Shown here: one piece after another, positions 42,940-52,306 of the stretch | Numbering within the stretch: the stretch's first letter is position 1 | How the letters are laid out: each line of letters starts with the position of its first letter | Assembly: GCA_934394585.1 (NCBI GenBank) | Contig: CAKRQU010000001.1 | Coordinates: 1 to 64,000, forward strand | Direction: 5' to 3' | Length of the DNA stretch: 64,000 nt | Source: an uncultured Eubacteriales bacterium | GTDB taxonomy: Bacteria; Bacillota; Clostridia; Oscillospirales; CAG-272 | The notes under the pieces: model-generated | What the model was told of the DNA's origin: nothing | The model's input: only the letters and a program-made list of their open reading frames with translations | Databases searched by the model: none | Translations under genes and position numbers: made by a program

Positions 42940-44177
42940 TAAAGCGGATGCTTTTTGCAGAGCACAGTCACTCTTTCGCGTATTTCATCGGCTTTTGTAT
43001 CGAAATCGGAAGCGGCGAGCGCGATCAGCCTGCCTGTTTCATGCATATCTTCTTCCGTAAAGCCGCGCGTGGTCACGGCGGGCGTGCCCAGACGTATGCC
43101 GCTTGTCACAAAAGGACTCTGCGGGTCGTTGGGAATGGTATTTTTATTTGCCGTGATATAAACCTCGTCCAGACGACGCTCCATTTCCTTGCCCGTGATA
43201 TTCATGGGGCGCAGATCCACGAGCATCAGATGATTGTCCGTGCCGCCCGAAACAAGATCAAATCCCTGCGTGAGAAGCTCGTCCGCGAGTGCCGCGGCAT
43301 TTTTCACTATCTGCTTCTGATATTCTTTGAATTCCGGCTTCAGCGCCTCGCCGAAACAAACCGCTTTCGCAGCGATGATATGCATGAGCGGACCGCCCTG
43401 CGTGCCGGGGAAAATCGCTTTGTTTATCTTTTGCGCCAGCTCTGCCTTGCAGAGTATCATGCCGCCGCGCGGACCGCGGAGCGTTTTGTGTGTGGTAGTG
43501 GTCACCACATCGGCATAAGGCACGGGATTCTGATGAAGCCCTGCGGCTACCAGCCCAGCTATATGCGCCATATCCACCATGAAATATGCGCCGACTTCAT
43601 GTGCTATTTCCGAAATGCGGCTGAAATCTATCGCGCGCGGATAAGCCGATGCGCCTGCCACTATCATTTTCGGCTTTTCGGCTATGGCTATATCGCGCAG
43701 CTTATCATAATCTATACGGTGCGTGGTATCGTCCACGCCGTAAGAAATGAAATTATAATATGTGCCGGAGAAATTTACGGGGCTGCCGTGGGTGAGATGC
43801 CCGCCGTGAGCCAGATTCATGCCGAGCACTTTATCCCCGGGGGAGAGAAGCGCGAAATAAACGGCGAGATTTGCCTGTGCGCCGCTGTGGGGCTGAACAT
43901 TTGCATGCTCCGCGCCGAAAAGCGCTTTTGCGCGTTCTATCGCGATATTTTCAACTATATCCACATATTCGCATCCGCCGTAATAACGTTTGCCCGGATA
44001 TCCTTCCGCATATTTGTTTGTGAGGGGAGAACCCATTGCCGCCATCACTGCGGGCGATACGAAATTTTCGCTCGCTATCAGTTCTATACCTCTGCGCTGA
44101 CGGCTTAATTCTTTGCCGATGGCATCGGCTACATCAGGATCATACCCGCGCAGGAAATCGATATTTTCATTTACCAT
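42936..44177 (-). CDS. glyA: Serine hydroxymethyltransferase
   Basis: A 413-residue PLP enzyme making glycine and 5,10-methylene-THF from serine. The PLP lysine is in VVTTTTHKTLRGPRGG; GIELIASENFVSPAVM and MVDMAHIAGLVAAG are also present. It heads the operon running to mrnC and complements fhs at 54.8-56.5 kb in one-carbon metabolism. The promoter is at 44212-44240. Confidence 0.97.
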   Translation of the reverse strand: MVNENIDFLRGYDPDVADAIGKELSRQRRGIELIASENFVSPAVMAAMGSPLTNKYAEGYPGKRYYGGCEYVDIVENIAIERAKALFGAEHANVQPHSGAQANLAVYFALLSPGDKVLGMNLAHGGHLTHGSPVNFSGTYYNFISYGVDDTTHRIDYDKLRDIAIAEKPKMIVAGASAYPRAIDFSRISEIAHEVGAYFMVDMAHIAGLVAAGLHQNPVPYADVVTTTTHKTLRGPRGGMILCKAELAQKINKAIFPGTQGGPLMHIIAAKAVCFGEALKPEFKEYQKQIVKNAAALADELLTQGFDLVSGGTDNHLMLVDLRPMNITGKEMERRLDEVYITANKNTIPNDPQSPFVTSGIRLGTPAVTTRGFTEEDMHETGRLIALAASDFDTKADEIRERVTVLCKKHPLY

Positions 44178-44211
44178 AATTTATCACACTCCGTGGAAAC
44201 ATATTTTTATT

Positions 44212-44240
44212 ATAATACCATAAAGGCACGGCTTTTTCAA
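44212..44240 (-). promoter_or_regulatory. Promoter of the glyA operon
   Basis: Minus strand: TTGAAA (44240-44235), 17-nt spacer ending TGG, TATTAT (44217-44212). Confidence 0.65.
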
Positions 44241-44324
44241 GATTTTTGCCGAAAAAAACGATTTTTCAAGCCCGCGCGGCAATATAATAAAAATAAGCGC
44301 AATAAAAAAATCGCGAAAATGGTA

Positions 44325-44353
44325 TTGACAGGCGTGAAAAGCTGTGATATAAT
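44325..44353 (+). promoter_or_regulatory. Promoter of the GACA-repeat leader
   Basis: TTGACA (44325-44330), 17-nt spacer, extended -10 TGATATAAT with TATAAT at 44348-44353. Transcription should start near 44360. Confidence 0.8.
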
Positions 44354-44427
44354 CATAAAGTCGTATAAAAACAGCGACAAAATGTGATAAAAAGCTACAA
44401 AAACGCTTGACAAAGGAGGAATAGGTC

Positions 44428-44577
<150 letters not shown>

Positions 44578-44582
44578 CTGAT

Positions 44583-44636
44583 AAGCAGGCAGAGCTGCAC
44601 GAATTTTTTCGTGCAGCTCTGCCTGCTTAAATTTTT
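44583..44636 (+). terminator. Terminator between the GACA leader and the pilin-like gene
   Basis: A perfect 21-bp stem (44583-44603 with 44608-44628) with a TTTT loop, followed by AAATTTTT. Confidence 0.88.
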
Positions 44637-44648
44637 GCGGATTTTCGC

Positions 44649-44748
44649 CGTTGCGGCACAGACCGCGAAGCGGCAGAGGGGTTTTCCCTGCGGTGCGGTC
44701 GCCGCGAAGTAACTATGGTATTTCCCCCGATTATGGGGAAAATATAAA
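44649..44748 (+). other. Structured leader region before the pilin-like gene
   Basis: A long imperfect hairpin GCGGC-ACA-GACCGC..CAGAGGG/CCCTG..GCGGTC-GCCGC, then a smaller ATTTCCCC/GGGGAAAAT hairpin followed by an AT-rich stretch. I could not match it to a known riboswitch, including c-di-GMP classes. No clear separate promoter is visible here, so the downstream gene may depend on read-through of the terminator at 44583. Confidence 0.4.
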
Positions 44749-44781
44749 TAAAATTTTTATTATTAAAGGAGAAGAAGATCT

Positions 44782-47028
44782 ATGAAAAGAAACAATCAAA
44801 AGCGCGGTTTCACGATTGTTGAGCTTGTCATTGTCATCGCAGTGATCGCAATACTGGCGGCTGTGCTGATCCCGACTTACGCAAACCTCGTGAAAAAAGC
44901 AAACGAAGCGGCGGCTCTTTCCGATGCGAAAAACCTCGTGACGGAAATGCTCGCCAACATACTCAGCGGCGGCGATGACGCGGCAGACCTCGTAATCGTG
45001 ACGAAAAAAGGCGACGAAGCATACATACACGGATATGACGTGAGTGATGGCAGAGTAGTTGCTTATGTAAACAACCCTGTACAGCTCGGAAGCGAAGATG
45101 GTTTTGCAGCTAAAGCAGAAGCTATATGCGAAAAGCTTGTTACAGACAGCGCACTCAAAAAAGTTACAGGCGAAATAGCAGAATGGCGCACGAGTGAGAA
45201 GCTCAACGGCGAGGGCGGCACTGTAGCTACTCTCGGTTTCAAGCCGGATGAGATGGCTGTTTTTGCTGACTATACAATAGAAGCAAACTTCACCGAGGGC
45301 GCGGGAACAGAAGTTTCCTCTTCTAATATTGCCTCTGCAGTGGCAAATGGCGGCAAAGTAGTCCTTTCCGAAGATGTTACTCTGAGCGACACTCTCACGA
45401 TAGCAAAGGAAACTATAATAGATCTTAATGGCAAGACTCTTGCAAATACTGCCGATAAATATACAATCCAAGTCGAAAAAGGTGCTAAGCTCACAATAAA
45501 GGGCGGCACAGTAAAAAATGATAAGGATGTAGGTTCTTCTCTCATAGATAACTTTGGTACGCTCATTATAATAGATGGTACTTTTACGGGTTCAGGCTCT
45601 ACTATAGTAAAGAATGAATCAGGTGCTACACTTACGATAAACGGCGGCACATTTACTTTAAATAATCCTGAAAAAGGTAATAATACTATCTTAAACTGTG
45701 GTTATGCTGTTATTAATGATGGTAGCTTTACCAGTGCGGGAGGTGCAGCTGCTTATAACTTTGTTAATAAGGAGGCTGACAATGTTGGCAAATGTACGCT
45801 TGTGATAAATGGCGGAAAATTTGAATCGACAATGAACATTACAGCCAGTTCTTATGCAGTAGCTAATATGGGTGGTGTTTTGGAAGTAACAAATGGCGAG
45901 TTTGTTTCAAATACTATTTGCGTATATTCCACTGCTACTATTATTAATAAACAAAATATTGTGCCAAAGACTGTATTTCATGGTGGAAGTACAATTGAAT
46001 CTAAAAATAGCTCGGCAATATATTGCACTGCAGGAAGTATATATATAAATGAAGCTGTACTCAAAGGTAAGAACGGTATAAATTGCGGTAGCAGTACGCT
46101 GTCGGTTTTAAATACAACGATGTTTTGCGCTTTTGATGATAAACTCGATAATGTGTTGAAAAATTGTGTAGAGATAAAATCTGGCGCTCAAATTGCAATA
46201 GTTAATGCTGAAGAAGGAACAGTAAAATTTACAGAGAATAGTAACAAACCGTCTGAGGATAAGCTTACTGCAAGAATAGACGAAAAAGTTTATTTCGTTG
46301 GAGCGGGAGGCGCTGATATTGCAATTCAAATGGCATATACAGCCGGAAGCAAAGAGGATTGCAGTACGATAGTTTTATATGAAGATGCGACTAAAGAAAA
46401 AGTTATTAATGAAAATCAGTTTTTAAAGGTAGAATTTAAAAACAATGCGACATGGAACAACGCAAAAGGAAGCAGTGGTACAGAAGTTGAAAAAACTTAT
46501 GAAGATGGATTTACGTTCTATACAGCTATAGTAACAGAAGCCTCAGCGTTTGTTTCTATTACTAAAGAAAACGGCGATAAAGTATTTTTAGCCAGTGTTA
46601 GAGATGTATTTAAAACCAAATTATCTGACAATGATTATATAAAACTTTTGAAAAGTGATACTAAAAATACTATGACGATAAGAAATTCCAATAATGTCAC
46701 AATTGATTTGAACGGCAATAGTATATTTAAACTTGATGTTAACAATAGCGTTACAATAAAAGACAGCGTTGGTGGCGGAACAGTGCTTAATACGACTGGT
46801 ATAAAATCAAATACCACAATTGAAGGCGGAACTTTTAAATTTTTGACTGTATCCAGTGGTGTAAAACTTACGATTAAAGGCGGAACATATAACAAATTAA
46901 CAATATATGGAACAATCACGGCTGAAGGTGGTACTTTCTCAAGCGATCCCACATCCTATGTTGACATCGCAAATTACAATGTTGTAAAAGATGAAACGGC
47001 TGGCACATGGACCGTTACAAAAAAATAA
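44782..47028 (+). CDS. Giant type IV pilin-like protein with beta-helix passenger
   Basis: 748 residues. The N-terminus is a class III-type prepilin signal: KRGFTIVELVIVIAVIAILAA, cleavable between Gly9 and Phe10, with Glu at position +5 of the mature protein and a hydrophobic helix. After about residue 170 the protein is a long series of beta-strand repeats of the GG-T-F/V type (TIKGGTVKND, TINGGTFTLN, TIEGGTFKFL), predicting a parallel beta-helix. Typical pilins have 150-200 residues. The DNA changes from host-like GC content in the first roughly 600 nt to clearly AT-rich after about 45450, suggesting an acquired or exchangeable passenger. AAAGGAG precedes the start. No pilus assembly genes are in this window. 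Confidence 0.85.
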   Translation: MKRNNQKRGFTIVELVIVIAVIAILAAVLIPTYANLVKKANEAAALSDAKNLVTEMLANILSGGDDAADLVIVTKKGDEAYIHGYDVSDGRVVAYVNNPVQLGSEDGFAAKAEAICEKLVTDSALKKVTGEIAEWRTSEKLNGEGGTVATLGFKPDEMAVFADYTIEANFTEGAGTEVSSSNIASAVANGGKVVLSEDVTLSDTLTIAKETIIDLNGKTLANTADKYTIQVEKGAKLTIKGGTVKNDKDVGSSLIDNFGTLIIIDGTFTGSGSTIVKNESGATLTINGGTFTLNNPEKGNNTILNCGYAVINDGSFTSAGGAAAYNFVNKEADNVGKCTLVINGGKFESTMNITASSYAVANMGGVLEVTNGEFVSNTICVYSTATIINKQNIVPKTVFHGGSTIESKNSSAIYCTAGSIYINEAVLKGKNGINCGSSTLSVLNTTMFCAFDDKLDNVLKNCVEIKSGAQIAIVNAEEGTVKFTENSNKPSEDKLTARIDEKVYFVGAGGADIAIQMAYTAGSKEDCSTIVLYEDATKEKVINENQFLKVEFKNNATWNNAKGSSGTEVEKTYEDGFTFYTAIVTEASAFVSITKENGDKVFLASVRDVFKTKLSDNDYIKLLKSDTKNTMTIRNSNNVTIDLNGNSIFKLDVNNSVTIKDSVGGGTVLNTTGIKSNTTIEGGTFKFLTVSSGVKLTIKGGTYNKLTIYGTITAEGGTFSSDPTSYVDIANYNVVKDETAGTWTVTKK

Positions 47029-47059
47029 GCTAACAGACTTTCTCTTTATTATAAAGCAG

Positions 47060-47099
47060 ATATCCCGCGGCGAGAGCCGTGGGGTATTTGTTTTTTATT
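47060..47099 (+). terminator. Terminator of the pilin-like gene
   Basis: Stem ATATCCCGCGGC/GCCGTGGGGTAT (two G-T pairs) with loop GAGA and TTGTTTTTTATT. Confidence 0.8.
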
Positions 47100-47126
47100 G
47101 ACATTTTCCGCACATAGTGATATAAT
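47098..47126 (+). promoter_or_regulatory. Promoter of the SLC13-like permease gene
   Basis: TTGACA (47098-47103), 17-nt spacer ending TGA, TATAAT (47121-47126). Confidence 0.8.
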
Positions 47127-47193
47127 TCATTTTTGTGTGATAAAAACAGCCGCGGATATGATTTTGCGGCTATATTAAAAAGAGGCTTTGTTT

Positions 47194-48324
47194 ATGACAA
47201 AAATATTACGCGGATTTACGCGCTTCATAAAAAAGAATACGGTTATGTGCATAGCATTTTTTGCCGCATTGATAACCTGCTTTTTTGTCCCGCCGGATAA
47301 AAATTATATAGGATATTTTGATTTTAAAACGCTCACTTGTCTTTTTTGCGTGCTCGCTGTGGTATGTGCGCTGAAAAATATACGTTTTTTCTATATTCTT
47401 GCCGAAAAAATCGTACAGCTTTTCCGCAATGCGCGCATGAGTATATTGGCACTGGTATATATTACATTCATCGGTTCCATGCTGATAGCAAATGATATGG
47501 CGCTGCTCACATTTCTGCCGCTAGGTTATTTTGTGCTCACTGTCACCGGCAAAGAAAAATATATGGCTTTTACTTTTATTATGCAGAATATCGCGGCAAA
47601 TCTCGGCGGTATGCTCACTCCTTTCGGCAATCCGCAAAATCTTTATCTCTATACGAAATTCAATATACCGAATGGGGAATTTATGAGTATAATGGCGCCG
47701 CCTTTTGCGCTTTCCGTGGCGCTCATAACTATTTGCTGCATCATTTTCGTGAAACCGGAGCCGCTTTGTTTTGAAAACGACGGCGCAAAATTGCCGCCTG
47801 TGCGCACGGCTTTTTATCTTTGTCTTTTTGTGCTTGCCATAGCTATAGTTTTCCGCGGCATTCCTTATTATATAGGGTTGATAATAATTCCCGCGGCGCT
47901 TCTTTTTGCGGACAGAAAAGCGCTTCTCGCCGTAGATTATCCTTTGCTTTTTACATTTGTATTTTTCTTTGTTTTTGCGGGCAATATGGCTCGTATAGAT
48001 GCGGTGCGCGGTTTCTTTTCGGCGCTGATGGAAAAAAGCACGCTGCTTTTTTCCGTGCTGTCATGTCAATGTATAAGCAATGTGCCTTCGGCTGTGCTGC
48101 TTTCGCAATTTACGGAAAATTATCGCGATTTGCTTGTCGGCGTCAATATCGGCGGCGTGGGCACGCTTATTTCTTCGCTGGCGAGCCTTATCACTTTCCG
48201 CGAATATACGAAAAATAATCCGGGAAAAAGCGGATATTATATGGCGAGATTTTCCGCTTTCAATTTCGCTTTTCTCATAATTCTCACGGGCTTTATGCTT
48301 TTTCTGAAAACGCTCAATGCGTAA
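47194..48324 (+). CDS. SLC13/ArsB-like anion permease
   Basis: A 376-residue integral membrane protein of the ion transporter superfamily, with about ten helices in two halves. The first half has SMLIANDMALLTFLPLG and the re-entrant LGGMLTPFGNPQNLYLY; the second has CISNVPSAVLLSQF, matching the paired Asn-containing hairpins of SLC13/ArsB/CitM transporters. The substrate is unknown (dicarboxylate, sulfate or arsenite-like). The start at 47194 follows AGAGG by 8 nt; an in-frame TTG two codons upstream is less likely. Confidence 0.82.
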   Translation: MTKILRGFTRFIKKNTVMCIAFFAALITCFFVPPDKNYIGYFDFKTLTCLFCVLAVVCALKNIRFFYILAEKIVQLFRNARMSILALVYITFIGSMLIANDMALLTFLPLGYFVLTVTGKEKYMAFTFIMQNIAANLGGMLTPFGNPQNLYLYTKFNIPNGEFMSIMAPPFALSVALITICCIIFVKPEPLCFENDGAKLPPVRTAFYLCLFVLAIAIVFRGIPYYIGLIIIPAALLFADRKALLAVDYPLLFTFVFFFVFAGNMARIDAVRGFFSALMEKSTLLFSVLSCQCISNVPSAVLLSQFTENYRDLLVGVNIGGVGTLISSLASLITFREYTKNNPGKSGYYMARFSAFNFAFLIILTGFMLFLKTLNA

Positions 48325-48330
48325 ATAGCA

Positions 48331-48359
48331 TTGACATTTTCCGATGCTTCTGTTATACT
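48331..48359 (+). promoter_or_regulatory. Promoter of the membrane protein gene at 48.4 kb
   Basis: TTGACA (48331-48336), 17-nt spacer, TATACT (48354-48359). Confidence 0.65.
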
Positions 48360-48393
48360 GTAGTCAGATAAAGACTTTTTTCGGAGGCGGGCA

Positions 48394-49371
48394 ATGGAAG
48401 GAAAATTCACAAAAATCAGCATTATTGACAGAGTATTTGATATTGTTTTGCTTATCTGGGGCGCGACTTGCGTACTCTTTGAGCTTTTTATTGCGATATT
48501 GGATCTCACACCTTCTGTCGGCTTTATTTTATTCGGTTTGGTTTGCTTTGCGCTGGCTTTGATTTTTATACTGTATAAAAGAGGCAGATATATCAAAGCG
48601 GAAAACCTGCATGTTTCGGCGCGGTGCAATTTCGGAAGAAAGCTGGAATGCGATATCGGCGATGCGGATTTTGCCGCTTTTTATCGCTTCGGGCGCCTGC
48701 TCATAAATCTGAAAGGGAAAAAATATTCCGTTTCCGGTCTTGAAAATGCCCAAGAACTTGCTTCGTATATCAATTATTGCAAGAATATCCGCTATCGCAC
48801 AAGACGCAAAAAATGTAAAGCAGCCATGCAAGAGCTTATCCCAAGGCGCAGCAAACTGAAAAAAAGAATAAAAATACTCGCCGTCATAATGGCGATATCG
48901 TTTGCGGCGGCAGTCGCTTCGTTTATTATAGGAGATATCGCCACGTTAGATAAAAGAATGAACAGATACACGGCAGCGGATTGGAAGCATACCGCCGTGG
49001 CGGTATCCTGTATTGTCGCGATGATGATAATATTTGCGGTCTGCATTTTGCTTGTAAGCAAAGCGCTCCGCGAGGACTGCTTTGCCGAGCAAAAGCTGCA
49101 TAATATAATGCTTTACAATTATCCGCTTGTTGTCACGGATGCTCTGGGCGTTTATGCCGGCAAACTGAACCATACCCGCGTCACCGTTGCCAAAAATTCT
49201 GCGGGGGAATTATATTATATCGAAGAAACGCCTTGCAACGATTATTGCGAGATATATGAGTATACGTCGGATACTTTCCCCGATATGGAAAGTCTGATGG
49301 CGGATATGATGGGGTACGAAAAAGAATATTACGATATTTCAAGCTGTTTTAAAATAGGAAAAACAAAATAA
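48394..49371 (+). CDS. Uncharacterised four-helix membrane protein
   Basis: 325 residues. Hydrophobic segments at about 14-37, 42-62, 161-182 and 200-226 enclose a basic cytoplasmic-looking loop of about 100 residues (FGRLLINLKGKKYSVSGLENA, then an Arg/Lys-rich stretch) and a C-terminal soluble domain of about 95 residues. I recognise no family. It is monocistronic with its own promoter, and it converges on pnp at a shared terminator. Confidence 0.7.
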   Translation: MEGKFTKISIIDRVFDIVLLIWGATCVLFELFIAILDLTPSVGFILFGLVCFALALIFILYKRGRYIKAENLHVSARCNFGRKLECDIGDADFAAFYRFGRLLINLKGKKYSVSGLENAQELASYINYCKNIRYRTRRKKCKAAMQELIPRRSKLKKRIKILAVIMAISFAAAVASFIIGDIATLDKRMNRYTAADWKHTAVAVSCIVAMMIIFAVCILLVSKALREDCFAEQKLHNIMLYNYPLVVTDALGVYAGKLNHTRVTVAKNSAGELYYIEETPCNDYCEIYEYTSDTFPDMESLMADMMGYEKEYYDISSCFKIGKTK

Positions 49372-49373
49372 AA

Positions 49374-49410
49374 AAAGCAGGAAATCCTTTTTTTGGGTTT
49401 CCTGCTTTGA
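49374..49410. terminator. Bidirectional terminator between the membrane protein gene and pnp
   Basis: Stem AAAAGCAGGAAA/TTTCCTGCTTT with an approximately 13-nt loop; poly-A/T on both sides. Confidence 0.8.
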
Positions 49411-49422
49411 TTTTATTTGCGA

Positions 49423-51525
49423 TTACTGGGGCAGAGCGTCTTTCATGGAAAGATTGAGTCTGCCTTTTTCGTCTGTTCCGAGGAATTTTACCGTTACATG
49501 GTCGCCCACGCTCACTACGTCCTCTACTGTTTCCACGCGCTTGTTTGCAAGCTTGGAAATATGAACCAGACCTTCTTTTCCGGGAGCTATCTCCACGAAA
49601 GCGCCGATCGGGATTATTCTCGTGACTACGCCGTTGTAGCAGCAACCGTCCACAGGCTCGAATACGATGGCATCGATGATAGCCTTTGCATCCTTTGCGG
49701 ACTGCTGATCGACTGCGAGAATATATACTGTGCCGTCGTCCTCGATATCGATTTTTGCGCCTGTTTCGGCAACGATTTTCTGAATGATCTTGCCGCCGGA
49801 ACCGATGACGTCGCGGATCTTGTCGGGATTGATCTTCATTGTGATCATCTTGGGAGCATATTTGCTCATTTCCGCTCTCGGTGCGGGGATGGCTTTGAGT
49901 ATTACTTCATCTATGATAAAATCTCTGCCTTTGTGCGTCTGGGCGAAAGCCTGCCTGATTATTTCGGGGGTAAGACCGTCGATTTTCAGATCCATCTGGA
50001 TGGATGTGATACCCTTATGCGTGCCGGCAACTTTGAAATCCATATCGCCGTAGAAATCTTCCAGACCCTGAATATCTATCATGGTATCCCATGAACCGTC
50101 CTCGGCGGTGATAAGACCGCAGGAAATGCCCGCTACGGGAGCCTTTATCGGTACGCCGGCATCCATGAGAGCGAGTGTGGAACCGCATACGGAAGCCTGA
50201 GATGTGGAACCGTTGGAGCTTACCACCTCGGAAACGAGGCGCATTGCATACGGAAATTCCTCAACGGAGGGAAGTACGGGCACGAGCGAACGCTCTGCGA
50301 GTGCGCCGTGACCTATTTCACGTCTGCCGGGGGTACGCAGGGATTTTGCTTCGCCTGTGGAATAGCCGGGCATATTGTAATGATGCATATATCTCTTGGA
50401 TGTTTCGTCGTCAAGACCCTCGAGAAGCTGGCTGTCGGAAAGCGGACCGAGAGTTGCCACGGTGAGAACCTGCGTCTGACCGCGGGTGAAAAGACCGGAA
50501 CCGTGAGTTCTCGGCAGGAGAGAAACTTCTGCCGCGAGAGGACGGATTTCATCCATTTTTCTGCCGTCCACACGCTTTTTGTCATTGAGAAGCCAGCGGC
50601 GGACAATCTTTTTCTGAATTTTGTAGATGAGTTCGGGGAGCATTACGTCGAGCCCCTCGTATTTCTCGGAGAATTTTGCGAGGATATCGTCGGATATGGG
50701 CTGCATTTTGGCGTCGCGCACGGTTTTGTCATCCGTGTCGAGAGCTTCCATCACATCATTTTCGCAGTATGCGAAAATTTCATCGAACATGTCGTGATCC
50801 AGCTCGCAGGAAGGATAATCGAATTTCGGTTTGCCGACGGTTTCGATGATGCCGTTTATGAAAACGAGAAGCTTCTTTATCTCTTCATGAGCTTTCATGA
50901 TGGCGTCAAACATGGTATCGTCGTCAACTTCGCGCGCGCCTGCCTCTATCATTACCACTTTCTTTTCGCTTGCCGCTACGGTAAGCTCGAGATCGCTTAC
51001 TTTGCGCTGCTCGGCTGTGGGGTTGATTACTATTTTGCCGTCCACGAGTCCGACAAAAGCACCGCCGATAGGTCCGTTCCACGGAATATCGGAAATGGAA
51101 AGCGCGATGGATGCGCCTATCATGGCTGTGATTTCGGGCGAGCAATCGGGGTCTACGGACATTACCGTCAGTGTGAGAGCCACATCATTGCGCAGATCCT
51201 TGGGGAAAAGCGGACGGATGGGTCGGTCGATAACACGACTGGTGAGGACAGCCTTTTCCGAGGGCTTGCCTTCGCGGCGGAGAAAACCGCCGGGGATTTT
51301 GCCTACGGCATAAAGCTTTTCATCATAGTCGACGGAGAGGGGAAGGAAATCTATACCGTCTCTCGGTTTTGCGCTTGCCGTTGCGCAGGCGAGTATTACC
51401 GTTTCGCCGTAGTGTATCATGCAGGAACCGTTTGCCAGTCCCGCTACCTTGCCGACTTCTACTTTGAGAGGTCTGCCGGCGTATTCATACTCAAATACTT
51501 TGTAATTTTCAAATACTTTCTGCAT
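49423..51525 (-). CDS. pnp: Polynucleotide phosphorylase
   Basis: A 700-residue phosphorolytic 3'-5' exoribonuclease. Two RNase PH domains (the first with RRREGKPSEKAVLTSRVIDRP, the second with TRGQTQVLTVATLG and GISCGLI), then a KH domain with GSGGKIIQKI and a C-terminal S1 domain (GVVTRIIPIGAFVEIAPGKEGLVHIS). The start follows an AGGAGGC site. It lies downstream of rpsO on the minus strand, as in most bacteria. Confidence 0.97.
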   Translation of the reverse strand: MQKVFENYKVFEYEYAGRPLKVEVGKVAGLANGSCMIHYGETVILACATASAKPRDGIDFLPLSVDYDEKLYAVGKIPGGFLRREGKPSEKAVLTSRVIDRPIRPLFPKDLRNDVALTLTVMSVDPDCSPEITAMIGASIALSISDIPWNGPIGGAFVGLVDGKIVINPTAEQRKVSDLELTVAASEKKVVMIEAGAREVDDDTMFDAIMKAHEEIKKLLVFINGIIETVGKPKFDYPSCELDHDMFDEIFAYCENDVMEALDTDDKTVRDAKMQPISDDILAKFSEKYEGLDVMLPELIYKIQKKIVRRWLLNDKKRVDGRKMDEIRPLAAEVSLLPRTHGSGLFTRGQTQVLTVATLGPLSDSQLLEGLDDETSKRYMHHYNMPGYSTGEAKSLRTPGRREIGHGALAERSLVPVLPSVEEFPYAMRLVSEVVSSNGSTSQASVCGSTLALMDAGVPIKAPVAGISCGLITAEDGSWDTMIDIQGLEDFYGDMDFKVAGTHKGITSIQMDLKIDGLTPEIIRQAFAQTHKGRDFIIDEVILKAIPAPRAEMSKYAPKMITMKINPDKIRDVIGSGGKIIQKIVAETGAKIDIEDDGTVYILAVDQQSAKDAKAIIDAIVFEPVDGCCYNGVVTRIIPIGAFVEIAPGKEGLVHISKLANKRVETVEDVVSVGDHVTVKFLGTDEKGRLNLSMKDALPQ

Positions 51526-51693
51526 TTTCTGCCTCCTGATATAAAAATTTTTATTTTATCCGCAGAAAACGCCGTGCCTGTTTAGCATTTAGCAAAACGT
51601 CGGAAAAAAAGCTTTCCGCCGCTTTATTAACTGCTATACAAAGCAAAACGAAAAATGCGGATATTTACGAAAAAAACAGTTGTCGGACAAACA

Positions 51694-51727
51694 CGGCAGG
51701 GACGTGCGGAAAAAGCACGCCCCTGCC
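51694..51727 (-). terminator. Terminator after rpsO
   Basis: Stem GGCAGGG-CGTGC/GCACG-CCCTGCC (one mismatch), 9 nt past the rpsO stop; the T-run is distant, so partial read-through into pnp is likely. Confidence 0.55.
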
Positions 51728-51736
51728 ACGCAAAAA

Positions 51737-52003
51737 TTACTTTCTGAGTCCGAGTTTCTTGACTATCGCGCGGTAACGCTCGATGTCTTTTTTCTGGAGG
51801 TAACCGAGAAGATTTCTTCTCTTACCTACCATTTTGAGAAGACCTCTGCCGCTGTGACGGTCATTGGGGTTCTTCTTCATGTGGTCTGTCAGCTCGTTTA
51901 TTCTCTTTGTGAGAATAGCAATCTGAACTTCGGGCGAGCCTGTATCGGTATCGTGAGTTTTGTACTCGGCGATCACGCCCTGCTTTACTTCCTTGTTAAG
52001 CAT
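51737..52003 (-). CDS. rpsO: 30S ribosomal protein S15
   Basis: 88 residues, the standard S15 length: MLNKEVKQGVIAEYKTHDTD, TGSPEVQIAILTKRINELT, HMKKNPNDRHSGRGLLKMVG and a terminal RYRAIVKKLGLRK. S15 binds 16S rRNA helices 20-22. I start at 52003 after GAGGTG; the frame is open further upstream but that part is leader. A hairpin leader of about 120 nt precedes it. Confidence 0.97.
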   Translation of the reverse strand: MLNKEVKQGVIAEYKTHDTDTGSPEVQIAILTKRINELTDHMKKNPNDRHSGRGLLKMVGKRRNLLGYLQKKDIERYRAIVKKLGLRK

Positions 52004-52086
52004 AGTTTTCACCTCAAAAAAATATTTTATGCGTATATCGCGCGGCAGAGCAGGCGGCGGGTGAAAGCGCTTTGTAAAAAAAGCCT

Positions 52087-52116
52087 TGTATCCGCGAACC
52101 CTGCGGGCGTTCGCAT
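52087..52116 (-). promoter_or_regulatory. rpsO leader hairpin (possible S15 autoregulation site)
   Basis: In the rpsO leader the minus strand has GTAT-GCGAAC..GTTCGC-GG-ATAC followed by AAGGCTTTTTTTAC. It could bind S15 or act as an attenuator; S15 leaders of several unrelated structures are known in bacteria. Confidence 0.4.
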
Positions 52117-52125
52117 ACATCATGA

Positions 52126-52154
52126 ATTATATCACAGCTTTTTCCGCTTGTAAA
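52126..52154 (-). promoter_or_regulatory. Promoter of rpsO-pnp
   Basis: Minus strand: TTTACA (52154-52149), 17-nt spacer ending TGA, TATAAT (52131-52126). Confidence 0.75.
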
Positions 52155-52204
52155 CCCCTTTTTATAAAAAATCTCATATTTTCAAAATATTTTCATGAAA
52201 TCTG

Positions 52205-52233
52205 TTGCAAAAAACGCGAAAATAGTATAAAAT
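52205..52233 (+). promoter_or_regulatory. Promoter of fba
   Basis: TTGCAA (52205-52210), 17-nt spacer, TAAAAT (52228-52233). A small CCGCC-ATC-GGCGG hairpin followed by TCTTTTC lies in the leader near 52267-52285. Confidence 0.55.
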
Positions 52234-52306
52234 AGAAGGCGATAAAAAACAGCATACAGCGGGATTCCGCCATCGGCGGTCTTTTCGCGGAAAAGAGGTT
52301 TTAAAT

